Source: CAYTTR01 sp964440805 (GTDB lineage Bacteria; Acidobacteriota; Aminicenantia; Aminicenantales; Aminicenantaceae). Taken from it: 64,000 bases of DNA. Below are positions 16,704 to 24,385 of the stretch, in pieces. How positions within the stretch are numbered: position 1 is the stretch's first letter; every line of letters begins with the position of its first letter. The notes beneath the pieces were generated by a model, which was not told where the DNA came from, did not search any database, and was given only the letters and a program-made list of their open reading frames with translations. Position numbers and translations under genes: made by a program. Location of the stretch: contig CAYTTR010000007.1 in NCBI GenBank assembly GCA_964440805.1, positions 1 to 64,000 of the forward strand. The letters are read 5' to 3'.

Positions 16704-17886
16704 CCTGAACCTCCTCGCTTGCAATTTTAAATTCAATTAAAATAGAAGTCCCTTCATGCTGGGTGACATAAAACTTTCCCTTGAGCTGGTCTTCGACCAA
16801 ATTTTTCATCAGTTTAAGTCCCAGGGTCCTGGTACTGTCAATGTCCAAGCTCTGAGGAATACCGCATCCGTCATCCTTGATGCGGAGAAAGACCAGCTCT
16901 TTTTCTGCTTTTTTTAGGGCGATTTCAAGTGTTCCTTCCTGGCCTTTCTGGAATGCGTGTTTGTAGACATTGGAAATGGCTTCACTGAGAATAATAGCCA
17001 GAGGAAGGGCCTGATTTATATTGAGAAAAACCTTGGAATAATCGAGAACCGGGGTTATGAATCTCATTTTGTCGGAATAAACCTGGAAAAGATAACTAAC
17101 CAGATCCTTTATGTAACCTCCCATCTCGATTTGACTGAACCTTCCGCTCTGATAGAGGTGTTCGTGAATCAGGGCCATGGTGTGGATTTCGGCCCGGGCA
17201 TCCTGACAAAGCTGCTTAACCTCCTGATAGGAAGGTTGGAGAGCCTTCATGTCAAGCAGGCCAGAAATTATCTGAAGATTGTTTTTGACCCGGTGATGAA
17301 CTTCTCTTAGAAGGATTTCCTTTTCTTTCAAGGAGGACTTGAGCTCATCTTCGATTTTTTTCCTCTTGGTTATATCCCGGCAGGTAGAGATGATTTGTTT
17401 AGGCCGGCTTTTGGCATCTTTAATCAAGGCGGAATTAATTTCCCCAGCAAATCTGGTTCCATCCTTCCGGAGGAAAGAATATTCTTCGTTTTTAAGAATC
17501 CCTCTCCTGAGGATTTTGAGCAGGTTTCTATTGGCCCGTGACCTGTCTTCTGGAGCAATCAGCTCAAAAGCAGATTTTCCAATAAGAGCTTCAGGTTCTT
17601 CATATCCGTGGAGTTTAAGTGTTTCTTCAGAGACATCGGTGATTATCCCTTTTAAGTCGGTAACGGTTACTGCTTCTGGGGAAGCCAAGACTAGTTTTCT
17701 GTATTTTTCTTCACTTTCCTTGAGGGCTTCATCTGCTAACTGGTGCCGGACTCTCCATTTTTCCAAATCATGGATTTTGGCCCTTAATCTCTCGTTTTCC
17801 TGGGTAATTTCTTTCATGGTAGGGAAAGAATTATTCTTTAAAGAGAAAAATGGATGATTAACCTTCTTTTCTTTCGGGAACTTCAA
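16678..17886 (-). CDS. PAS-domain sensor histidine kinase (HisKA_2 type)
   Basis: This soluble kinase of 402 residues has an N-terminal coiled coil (~24-60), a PAS domain (~65-180; SPEAVTVTDLKGIITDVSEE, RDITKRK), then HisKA_2 with the intact LREVHHRVKNNLQIISGLL near residue 195. A HATPase follows with ILSEAISNVYKHAF and KDDGCGIPQS. It would autophosphorylate on the first His of the HHRVKNN motif. There is no membrane helix, so it senses a cytoplasmic signal. The start is TTG at 17886 with AGGGAGA upstream; ATG at codon 24 is an alternative. It overlaps the receiver-kinase gene and probably phosphorylates that receiver (inference). Confidence 0.85.
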   Translation of the reverse strand: MKFPKEKKVNHPFFSLKNNSFPTMKEITQENERLRAKIHDLEKWRVRHQLADEALKESEEKYRKLVLASPEAVTVTDLKGIITDVSEETLKLHGYEEPEALIGKSAFELIAPEDRSRANRNLLKILRRGILKNEEYSFLRKDGTRFAGEINSALIKDAKSRPKQIISTCRDITKRKKIEDELKSSLKEKEILLREVHHRVKNNLQIISGLLDMKALQPSYQEVKQLCQDARAEIHTMALIHEHLYQSGRFSQIEMGGYIKDLVSYLFQVYSDKMRFITPVLDYSKVFLNINQALPLAIILSEAISNVYKHAFQKGQEGTLEIALKKAEKELVFLRIKDDGCGIPQSLDIDSTRTLGLKLMKNLVEDQLKGKFYVTQHEGTSILIEFKIASEEVQDEKNPGSG

Positions 17887-17927
17887 TTGTTAGTCTCCCT
17901 GCTAACCCTTAATTTCCCCGCTTATAA

Positions 17928-17955
17928 AGTATAGTCATGTTTATTACTGTGTCAA
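17928..17955 (-). promoter_or_regulatory. Sigma-70-type promoter for the kinase operon
   Basis: On the minus strand, a perfect -35 TTGACA (17950-17955) is followed after 16 bases by TATACT (17928-17933). It lies about 40 bases before the TTG start at 17886. Confidence 0.6.
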
Positions 17956-18075
17956 CACTCCTTCTATCTGAGGGGCAATTTTTTCTATTTTTTTTCTAAA
18001 AAATTATCTGTCAGATAAATAAATAATGAATAATTACATTTCCAGGGGGGATTTTTTTAAAATTTTTTTAATAAA

Positions 18076-18104
18076 TTGACAAAAAAAACTTGACTTCCTA
18101 TATT
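18076..18104 (+). promoter_or_regulatory. Sigma-70-type promoter upstream of the hdrA cluster
   Basis: TTGACA at 18076-18081, a 17-base spacer and TATATT at 18099-18104. The resulting leader would be about 430 bases and include a hairpin (18200-18216) and repeat A copy b. Confidence 0.55.
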
Positions 18105-18199
18105 TTATAGGGTTATAAAAAATTGGAACTATGGATAATAAATTATCTGGGGAAATAATTTTAAGTATTTAATGTACTTTTTCGGCTGAAATTGAAGGA

Positions 18200-18216
18200 A
18201 AGGAGGTAGCCTCCTT
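18200..18216 (+). promoter_or_regulatory. Leader hairpin containing a Shine-Dalgarno-like stem
   Basis: A perfect 7-bp stem, AAGGAGG/CCTCCTT, with a TAG loop. One arm is a strong ribosome-binding sequence paired with its complement. A GTG follows at 18220 and begins a reading frame that runs over repeat A; I do not believe that frame is a gene. The role is unknown. Confidence 0.35.
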
Positions 18217-18351
18217 CGTGAGAGCCGGAAGAAATTTTAGTCAATCGAAGCCTGAAGATTTATTACCTCCTCTATACCCATCCTTAAAACAACCGCCATC
18301 CTGCCTGGATCAGGATCATATTTTCCATTCTTTAAAGATTACAAGTTTCAA

Positions 18352-18526
18352 AGCTAATTATCCATGGCGGCCTTGCCGCCCGCAAAGGATGAAAACGTTC
18401 ATTTGTCATTTCTGCGGATGCCGGTTGCTTTTCTCGCTTGTCTCGCATTATTTAAATTTAAATAACGAATTTTCTCATCTGAATGGACGGAATAGGCTTT
18501 TTTATTTTAAAATTAATAAAAATAAT
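18352..18526 (+). repeat. Dispersed intergenic repeat A, copy b
   Basis: The copy begins AAGCTAATTATCCATGGCGG, continues CTTGCCGCCCGC, GATGAAAACG and TTTCTGCGGATGCCGGTTGC, and ends in two degenerate 9-mers (18479-18496) and a T tract followed by ATTTTAAAA. It is closest to copy c at 28762. It lies just before the ribosome-binding site of hdrA. Confidence 0.7.
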
Positions 18527-18545
18527 TTTTAAAGAAGGAGGGAAT

Positions 18546-20495
18546 ATGAGAAGACGCATCGGTGTCTTTATTTGCCACTGTGGAATAAACATTGCCGGGA
18601 CAGTGGATGTCAAAAAGGTGGCTCAAGAAATGTCTACTTATCCTGATGTCGTTCATGCTGAGGATTATGTTTATATGTGTTCAGATCCTGGGCAGAACCT
18701 TATCGTAGATACAATTCAGGAAAAAAAGCTGGATGGAGTGGTAGTGGCCTGCTGTTCTCACAATCTTCATGAATCCACTTTCCGCAATGCTACCAAATCA
18801 GCCGGAATAAATGCTTTTCAGTGTGAAATTGCCAACATAAGAGAGCAGTGCAGTTGGGTTCATAAAAACATGGATGAAGCTACTGCGAAATCTTTAAAAA
18901 TAACCAGAAGCATTACTGAAAAAGTCCGCTGGAACGAGCCTCTTAAACCCATTTCTGTCCCTGTAACCCGGAAAGCTCTGGTTATTGGAGGAGGTATCGC
19001 CGGGATACAGGCTTCGCTGGATCTGGCTAACAGTGGTCTTGATGTAATCCTGGTGGAGAAATCACCTTCCATTGGCGGACGCATGATACAGCTTTCAGAA
19101 ACCTTTCCCACCCTTGATTGTTCCCAGTGCATTCTGACTCCCAAAATGGTGGAAGTATCCAAACATCCCCAAATTAAACTAATGACTTACAGCGAAGTTC
19201 GAGAAGTCTCAGGGTATGTAGGTAATTTCCAAGTGAAAATATTGAAAAAACCAACCTATGTGGATCCGGAAAAATGTACTCTTTGTGATGAATGTACCAA
19301 GATCTGTCCTGTAGTTGTCCCCAATGAATTTGATCTCGGTCTTACCGGCCGACGGGGCATTTATATTCCCTTTCCTCAGGCCATTCCGGCAACTTATACC
19401 TTAGATGTGGAAGCCTGTCCCGGACTTCTTCCCATTGCCTGTGGAAAATGTGATGAAGTCTGTGAGCCAAAGGCTATTGATTTTGACATGAAACCGCAGA
19501 TCATCGAAGAAAATGTGGGGGCAATTGTGGTGGCCACTGGTTACGACCTCTATGGGAAAGAAAATATGGCAGAGTACGGTTACGGCAGGTATGCCGATGT
19601 TCTGGACGGACTGCAGTTTGAAAGATTGTGTTCAGCCAGCGGGCCAACCAGAGGAAAGATCCTCCGGCCCTCAGACCATAAAGAGCCGAAGGAAGTGGTT
19701 TTTATCCAGTGTGCTGGTTCCCGCGACCCAGAGCTCCATTGTGCCTACTGCTCCAAGATCTGCTGTATGTACACAGCCAAACATGCCAAGCTCTACAAGC
19801 ACCATGTCCATGACGGCCAAGCTTATGTCTTTTATATCGACATCCGTTCCGGCGGGAAAGGTTATGAAGAGTTCGTCAGTAAGACCATGGAAGATGACGG
19901 GGTAATCTATCTCCGGGGAAAAGTCTCTAAGATATTCGAAGAAGATGGCAAGATCAAAGTCTGGGGAGTGGATACTCTTTCTGGAAAAAGTGTAGAAATT
20001 GCAGCTGATATGGTGGTTTTAGCCATGGCCATGAAGCCTTCGGCTGGAACCGAAGCTCTGGCCAAGATGTTAAAAATTTCCCAAGGCGAGGATGGATTTC
20101 TTTCCGAGTCTCATCCCAAGCTTAAGCCGGTGGAAAGTGCCACCTCGGGAATCTTTCTGGCGGGAGCCATCCAGGCTCCGAAAGATATTCCGGAGGCAGT
20201 GGCCCAGGCCGGAGGGGCGGCCATCAAAGTTGTCTCTATTCTCTTCCAGGAAGAACTGCTCCATTCGCCTCTTGTAGCCAGGGTGATATCTCCTCTCTGC
20301 ACCGGTTGCGGGATGTGCGTTGAGGTTTGTCCCTATTCGGCCATAAGCCTGGATAACGGTGTCGCCCAGGTCAATGAAGTCCTTTGCGAAGGTTGCGGCA
20401 CCTGTGCCGCTACATGTCTGAGAGCAGCAGTAGAAGTCCGGAATCTGACCCATCTCCAAATTCACGACATGTTGAATGCCTGTTTGGGAGGATGA
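18546..20495 (+). CDS. hdrA: Heterodisulfide reductase subunit A-like protein (HdrA)
   Basis: This 649-residue flavin iron-sulfur protein has the HdrA N-terminus RIGVFICHCGINIAG, then an FAD-binding fold at ~145 (VIGGGIAGIQASLDLANSG). A ferredoxin insert near residue 243 reads CTLCDECTKIC, followed by an unusual CGKCDEVC. A C-terminal 2[4Fe-4S] ferredoxin (CTGCGMCVEVC, CEGCGTCAATC) starts near residue 585. HdrA is the flavin hub of electron bifurcation or confurcation complexes. The start is ATG 18546 behind AAGGAGG. mvhD follows after one base. No hdrB or hdrC gene is near, so the terminal acceptor is unclear. Confidence 0.92.
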   Translation: MRRRIGVFICHCGINIAGTVDVKKVAQEMSTYPDVVHAEDYVYMCSDPGQNLIVDTIQEKKLDGVVVACCSHNLHESTFRNATKSAGINAFQCEIANIREQCSWVHKNMDEATAKSLKITRSITEKVRWNEPLKPISVPVTRKALVIGGGIAGIQASLDLANSGLDVILVEKSPSIGGRMIQLSETFPTLDCSQCILTPKMVEVSKHPQIKLMTYSEVREVSGYVGNFQVKILKKPTYVDPEKCTLCDECTKICPVVVPNEFDLGLTGRRGIYIPFPQAIPATYTLDVEACPGLLPIACGKCDEVCEPKAIDFDMKPQIIEENVGAIVVATGYDLYGKENMAEYGYGRYADVLDGLQFERLCSASGPTRGKILRPSDHKEPKEVVFIQCAGSRDPELHCAYCSKICCMYTAKHAKLYKHHVHDGQAYVFYIDIRSGGKGYEEFVSKTMEDDGVIYLRGKVSKIFEEDGKIKVWGVDTLSGKSVEIAADMVVLAMAMKPSAGTEALAKMLKISQGEDGFLSESHPKLKPVESATSGIFLAGAIQAPKDIPEAVAQAGGAAIKVVSILFQEELLHSPLVARVISPLCTGCGMCVEVCPYSAISLDNGVAQVNEVLCEGCGTCAATCLRAAVEVRNLTHLQIHDMLNACLGG

Positions 20496-20496
20496 C

Positions 20497-20919
20497 ATGG
20501 AAAATCAATTTAATCCGAAGATTGTGGCTTTTCTTTGTAAATGGTGCTCTTCGGCAGGAAGCGACATGGCTGGTGTTTCCCGGATGGAATACCCGGCCAA
20601 TGTTATTCCGGTCATGGTTATGTGCTCAGGCAGCGTCTCACCTTTGTATATACTTTCCGCCTTTAATTTAGGGGCTGACGGAGTGCTTGTTTCCGGTTGC
20701 CACCCGGGAGATTGTCATTATATTAAAGGAAATATGTATGCCCGCCGGAGAATGGCTGTCCTCAAGGAATTATTGCAATTCATCGGGCTTGAGCCGCAAA
20801 GGTTCCAGATGTCCTGGGTCTCGGCTGCCGAGGGATTGAAATACACTCAGATCATCAAGGATTTTGTAGAAGTTCTAAAGCCTTTGGGCCCACAACAGCA
20901 GTTAAGAAGGAGTCTCTGA
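20497..20919 (+). CDS. mvhD: MvhD/FloxD-like hydrogenase iron-sulfur subunit
   Basis: This 140-residue protein has KIVAFLCKWCSSAGSDMAG at the N-terminus and CSGSVSP and GCHPGDCHY downstream, all hallmarks of the MvhD [2Fe-2S] family. MvhD-type proteins carry electrons between HdrA and a hydrogenase, formate dehydrogenase or a Flox-type NADH module. Start ATG 20497 lies one base after the hdrA stop. The stop overlaps the next ATG by one base (TGATG), so the genes are tightly coupled. Confidence 0.9.
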   Translation: MENQFNPKIVAFLCKWCSSAGSDMAGVSRMEYPANVIPVMVMCSGSVSPLYILSAFNLGADGVLVSGCHPGDCHYIKGNMYARRRMAVLKELLQFIGLEPQRFQMSWVSAAEGLKYTQIIKDFVEVLKPLGPQQQLRRSL

Positions 20920-21956
20920 TGGTGGAGTTGGAAAAATTAAAGGATAAAGCAAGGGAGCTTCTGGAGAAAGAGAAAATCAGATTCCTTATCGGCTATACCG
21001 AGGGAGCTGAGGGAAAAGGAGCAGTACCTGCCCGTTTCAGAAAACCGAAAGAAGTGGAAAAACTTATCTGGAATCCCGAATGCAGACACAACTTAGTTCT
21101 TTTCCTGGTTGAAGAGAAAAAGAAGGAGATTGAATCAAAAGAGGAAAAGAAAGAAAAAAAGCCTATAGGTTTATTGGTCAAGGGTTGTGACAGCCGGATT
21201 GTGAATGTTCTTCTCCAGGAAAAATTCATATCCAGGGAAGAGGTTTTTCTTCTGGGAGTTTCCTGTGAACAAGGAGGAATTATAGACCGGAAAAAAGCTT
21301 CATTGAAATTAAATGGAAAAAAAGTTGATAAGTGGGAGTTTGAAGAAGATGGTTCCGTGCTTGCCCATATCGGAGGTAAAAAAAATAAGATCCAAAGGGA
21401 GGATATTCTCTCTGACAACTGTTTAGTCTGCCGGTACAGTTATCCGGTTATTTATGATGTTATGTTCGGGGAGAAAAAAGAGAGGGAGGCAAGGAATTAT
21501 TTTAACAGTGTGGAAGAGATAGAGAATATGTCTCGTGAGAAAAGACGGCTCTTCTGGAAGGAACAGATGGAAAAATGCATTCGTTGTTATGCCTGCCGCT
21601 CGGTTTGTCCTCTTTGCTACTGTCCTGAATGCGTGGTTGATCCCATTAGTTTCAAAATAACCCCGGAAACAACAGCCGAGGAAAAAGCCAAGAGGATAAA
21701 ATGGATTGAAAAATCTCCCTTAATTTCTGAAAACTTAGTCTATCATTTAGTTAGAGCCATCCATCATGCCGGCCGCTGTTCTGATTGTGGCCAGTGCGAA
21801 ATGTCTTGTCCTCAAAATATTCCTGTCCGCCTGCTGAACAAAAAGATTGAGAAGACAGCCCTAGAGATGTTCGAATATGTGGCCGGATTGGATCCAGAAA
21901 AATCCTCTCTTTTTTCCAGCTTCAGGGAAAACGACCCTGAGGATTTTATCAGGTGA
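20919..21956 (+). CDS. 4Fe-4S dicluster protein of a Flox-like module
   Basis: The 345 residues begin with a lysine/glutamate-rich domain containing LLVKGCDSRIVNVLLQEKF and GVSCEQGG. A first cluster motif CIRCYACRSVCPLCYC lies near residue 217, and a second, CSDCGQCEMSC, near residue 287. The layout resembles iron-sulfur subunits FloxB/FloxC of sulfate reducers, which are related to FdhB/FrhB-type electron-transfer proteins. It would shuttle electrons between the flavin reductase subunit and MvhD/HdrA. A strong AAGGAG precedes ATG 20919. The exact Flox letter is not certain. Confidence 0.78.
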   Translation: MVELEKLKDKARELLEKEKIRFLIGYTEGAEGKGAVPARFRKPKEVEKLIWNPECRHNLVLFLVEEKKKEIESKEEKKEKKPIGLLVKGCDSRIVNVLLQEKFISREEVFLLGVSCEQGGIIDRKKASLKLNGKKVDKWEFEEDGSVLAHIGGKKNKIQREDILSDNCLVCRYSYPVIYDVMFGEKKEREARNYFNSVEEIENMSREKRRLFWKEQMEKCIRCYACRSVCPLCYCPECVVDPISFKITPETTAEEKAKRIKWIEKSPLISENLVYHLVRAIHHAGRCSDCGQCEMSCPQNIPVRLLNKKIEKTALEMFEYVAGLDPEKSSLFSSFRENDPEDFIR

Positions 21957-21960
21957 AACC

Positions 21961-23001
21961 ATGGATAAAATAATTTTAAAAAAATCTATTCCACGTTGGA
22001 TTAAACAACTGGCTTCTTTCAGGATTTTCAGTCCTGTGGCCAAGGATGGTCTCTGGGAATATGAAGAAATCAAACAACTCGATGATTTTCCTAAGGAATA
22101 TACCAATACCGTAGTCCCTCTGAAAAAATTTTTGTTTCCCCACCGTGAAGAACTGTTTGAGTTTGCCGACCCTCAAAACGGCGGTCCTGAAATCAAAGAA
22201 ATTCTTCCTGAAGCAAAACCGATGGTTGTATTTGGGGTAAGACCTTGTGATGCCCGGGCTGCTCACCTGCTTTCCAAAGTATTCGGCGGAGATATTCCGG
22301 ATGTCTACTTCCAGAAGCACCAAGATCTGGTTTATCTGGTTGGACTGGCTTGTTCCTCTCCTCCTTCAGATTCATGCTTTTGTATTTCTGTGGAAGGCTC
22401 GCCTTTTTCAGAAGAGGGACTGGATATTCTTCTTATTGATTTGGGAGAGAAATATTTGGTTAGAATTTTAAGCGAGAAAGGCAAAAATCTGATTAAAGCC
22501 AATGGAGATCTTTTTGAAACGGCCTTGAAAAAAGATCAGGAAAGGGCTCAAGAACTTGAAAAAGAAGCCGAAAAAAAGATTTCAACAAAAGTAAAATCTG
22601 TAGACAAAATTCCCCCTAAGCTCAAGGATATGTTTGACTCTCCTTTATGGGAAGAAGAATCATTCAGATGTCTTAAATGCGGAATTTGTACTTATCTCTG
22701 CCCGACCTGTCATTGTTTTGATATTTCTGATGAGCTTGTATCTACTTTTCCTTTAAGAGGAAAAAGGGTCAGAGTCTGGGATAACTGTCAGTTTCCGGAT
22801 TTTACCATGCATTCCTCGGGACATAATCCCCGGCCGGATAAATCTTCACGGCTGAGGCAAAGGATATTTCATAAGTTTTATTATTTTGTGGAAAATCAAA
22901 AGGATTACCTTTGTACTGGCTGCGGCAGGTGTGTGGCTAAATGTCCTGTGGGAATAGATATAGTTGAAATTTTAAATAAGGTGGAAAGCCATGGAAAATA
23001 A
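21961..23001 (+). CDS. AsrA/FloxB-like 4Fe-4S subunit
   Basis: The 346 residues show VFGVRPCDARAAHLLSKVFGG in the N-terminal half (given here as VFGVRPCDARA and HLLSKVFGG). C-terminal clusters CLKCGICTYLC with CHCFD near residue 238 and CTGCGRCVAKCPVGIDI near residue 319 match sulfite reductase subunit A and related hydrogenase subunits. I start at ATG 21961, four bases after the previous stop; the longer upstream frame would overlap the preceding gene. It ends overlapping the flavin reductase gene by 11 bases. It likely receives electrons from that subunit. Confidence 0.82.
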   Translation: MDKIILKKSIPRWIKQLASFRIFSPVAKDGLWEYEEIKQLDDFPKEYTNTVVPLKKFLFPHREELFEFADPQNGGPEIKEILPEAKPMVVFGVRPCDARAAHLLSKVFGGDIPDVYFQKHQDLVYLVGLACSSPPSDSCFCISVEGSPFSEEGLDILLIDLGEKYLVRILSEKGKNLIKANGDLFETALKKDQERAQELEKEAEKKISTKVKSVDKIPPKLKDMFDSPLWEEESFRCLKCGICTYLCPTCHCFDISDELVSTFPLRGKRVRVWDNCQFPDFTMHSSGHNPRPDKSSRLRQRIFHKFYYFVENQKDYLCTGCGRCVAKCPVGIDIVEILNKVESHGK

Positions 23002-23815
23002 TCCTTATATCCCTCGGGTTGCCAAAATAATACAGATAAAAGAAGAGGTGGGGGGGATCCGTCCGGTCAAGACCTTTCGCCTGCAGTTTTTGGAGGAAAA
23101 TCATTTCTCATTCAAATGCGGCCAATGTGCCATGCTCTCTGTTTTTGGAAAAGGAGAATCCATGATTTCAATTTCATCTTCTCAGTTGGAGAAGGAATAT
23201 TTGCAATTCAGTATCTTGAAGATGGGAAGAGTAACTACTGCCCTTCATGATATGAAGGAAGGGGATAAGCTGGGTATACGGGGGCCTTATGGAAATGGGT
23301 TCCCTGTTGAGGAGTGGAAAGGGAAAAATCTTCTTTTTATCGGCGGAGGTATAGGCTTGGCTCCTATCTGGTCGGTCTTGCAAACAGTATTGAAGAAAAA
23401 GAAGGATTACGGCCGTTTGATTCTTTTTTATGGGGCAAGAAGCTCGGGAGATCTTGTTTTCAAGGATGAGCTGGAAAAGCTGAGGGATGAGATGAAAGTC
23501 TATCTTTCAGTTGATGTGGAAGAGCCGGAATGGAAGGAATACGTCGGATTTGTTCCTCAGAATGTCCTGGAGAAAAAGCCTTCTCCTGAAAATACCATTG
23601 CTGTAACCTGCGGGCCTCCTATCATGATTAAATTCGTTATAAAAAATTTAAAAGAACTTGGCTTTAAGGACCGGCAGATTTATACCACCGTGGAGAATAA
23701 GATGAAGTGCGGCATTGGGAAGTGTGGCCGCTGCAATATTGGACCTGTTTACATCTGTCAGGATGGACCTGTTTTTTCTTGGGATAAATTAAAGGAGCTT
23801 CCCCAGGAATATTAA
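22991..23815 (+). CDS. FAD/NAD(P)H-binding oxidoreductase (AsrB/HydG/FloxA-like)
   Basis: The 274 residues form a ferredoxin-NADP+ reductase-like fold. The FAD domain covers ~1-95, with CGQCAMLSVFGKGESMISIS; the NAD domain starts near residue 112 with LLFIGGGIGLAPIWSVLQ. The C-terminal [2Fe-2S]-type motif KCGIGKCGRCNIG (plus a later Cys in YICQDGP) matches dihydroorotate dehydrogenase electron-transfer and sulfite reductase B subunits. It would oxidise or reduce NAD(P)H and feed the iron-sulfur chain. Start ATG 22991 overlaps the previous gene by 11 bases. Confidence 0.86.
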   Translation: MENNPYIPRVAKIIQIKEEVGGIRPVKTFRLQFLEENHFSFKCGQCAMLSVFGKGESMISISSSQLEKEYLQFSILKMGRVTTALHDMKEGDKLGIRGPYGNGFPVEEWKGKNLLFIGGGIGLAPIWSVLQTVLKKKKDYGRLILFYGARSSGDLVFKDELEKLRDEMKVYLSVDVEEPEWKEYVGFVPQNVLEKKPSPENTIAVTCGPPIMIKFVIKNLKELGFKDRQIYTTVENKMKCGIGKCGRCNIGPVYICQDGPVFSWDKLKELPQEY

Positions 23816-23870
23816 GCAGCAAGACTCAATGGTTTTGGCTGTGTAATAAAAACGAAAGAAAGGAGGGAAC

Positions 23871-24344
23871 ATGGTTCCGATCGAGGTTTTAAGAAGGTTT
23901 GACATATTCAGCGGGCTTTCCGACCCTGAATTGGAAAACATAAGTGAAATTGCTAAACTGGAAAAATACCGTCCCAATGCCCGGGTTTTCGAGGAGGATT
24001 CGCTGGCCGTGAAAATGTATCTGGTTCTTTATGGAAGAGTAGAAATCAGGCTGAGGAAGAGCCCCGAGAAGGATCCCTTGACAATCGATATTGTCGGCCC
24101 CGGTGAGATTTTTGGCTGGTCAGCAGTAACCAATCCTTACACCTTCACTGCTGCTGCCTGGACGGTGGAAGAATCTGAACTGGTAGCTATTGATGGAGGA
24201 GTTCTTCTCAAGCTTTTCAAAATCAACAACCACCTCGGTTACAAGGTTATGACAAGAATTGCCGGGGTTATATCAAAGAGATTCCGCCAGTTAAGCCAGA
24301 AACTTGTGGACAATGCCTCTTTGGAGAAAGAAGTCCGGATGTAG
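23871..24344 (+). CDS. Stand-alone cyclic-nucleotide-binding-domain protein
   Basis: The 157 residues form one CRP-like effector domain: LRRFDIFSGLSDPELENIS, then YLVLYGRVEI, then GPGEIFGWSAV at the phosphate-binding cassette position. The canonical Arg/Ser pair of cAMP binders is not clear. After the long dimerisation helix (GYKVMTRIAGVISKRFRQLS) the protein ends, so there is no DNA-binding HTH. It lies 55 bases after the Flox-like gene with its own AGGAGG. It may sense a small ligand or redox state and act by protein contact (inference). Confidence 0.8.
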   Translation: MVPIEVLRRFDIFSGLSDPELENISEIAKLEKYRPNARVFEEDSLAVKMYLVLYGRVEIRLRKSPEKDPLTIDIVGPGEIFGWSAVTNPYTFTAAAWTVEESELVAIDGGVLLKLFKINNHLGYKVMTRIAGVISKRFRQLSQKLVDNASLEKEVRM

Positions 24345-24385
24345 AACAATATCCGGGAGAATAAGGCTCAGGTTGTTTTCAGTCT

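Noticed and set aside
18218..18532. Open frame of 104 codons before hdrA
   Set aside because: It runs through repeat A, has no domain or codon pattern, and overlaps the hdrA leader. It is an incidental open frame.
20070..20498. Long minus-strand frame opposite hdrA
   Set aside because: It is antisense to a well supported gene and has no domain, so it is a shadow frame.
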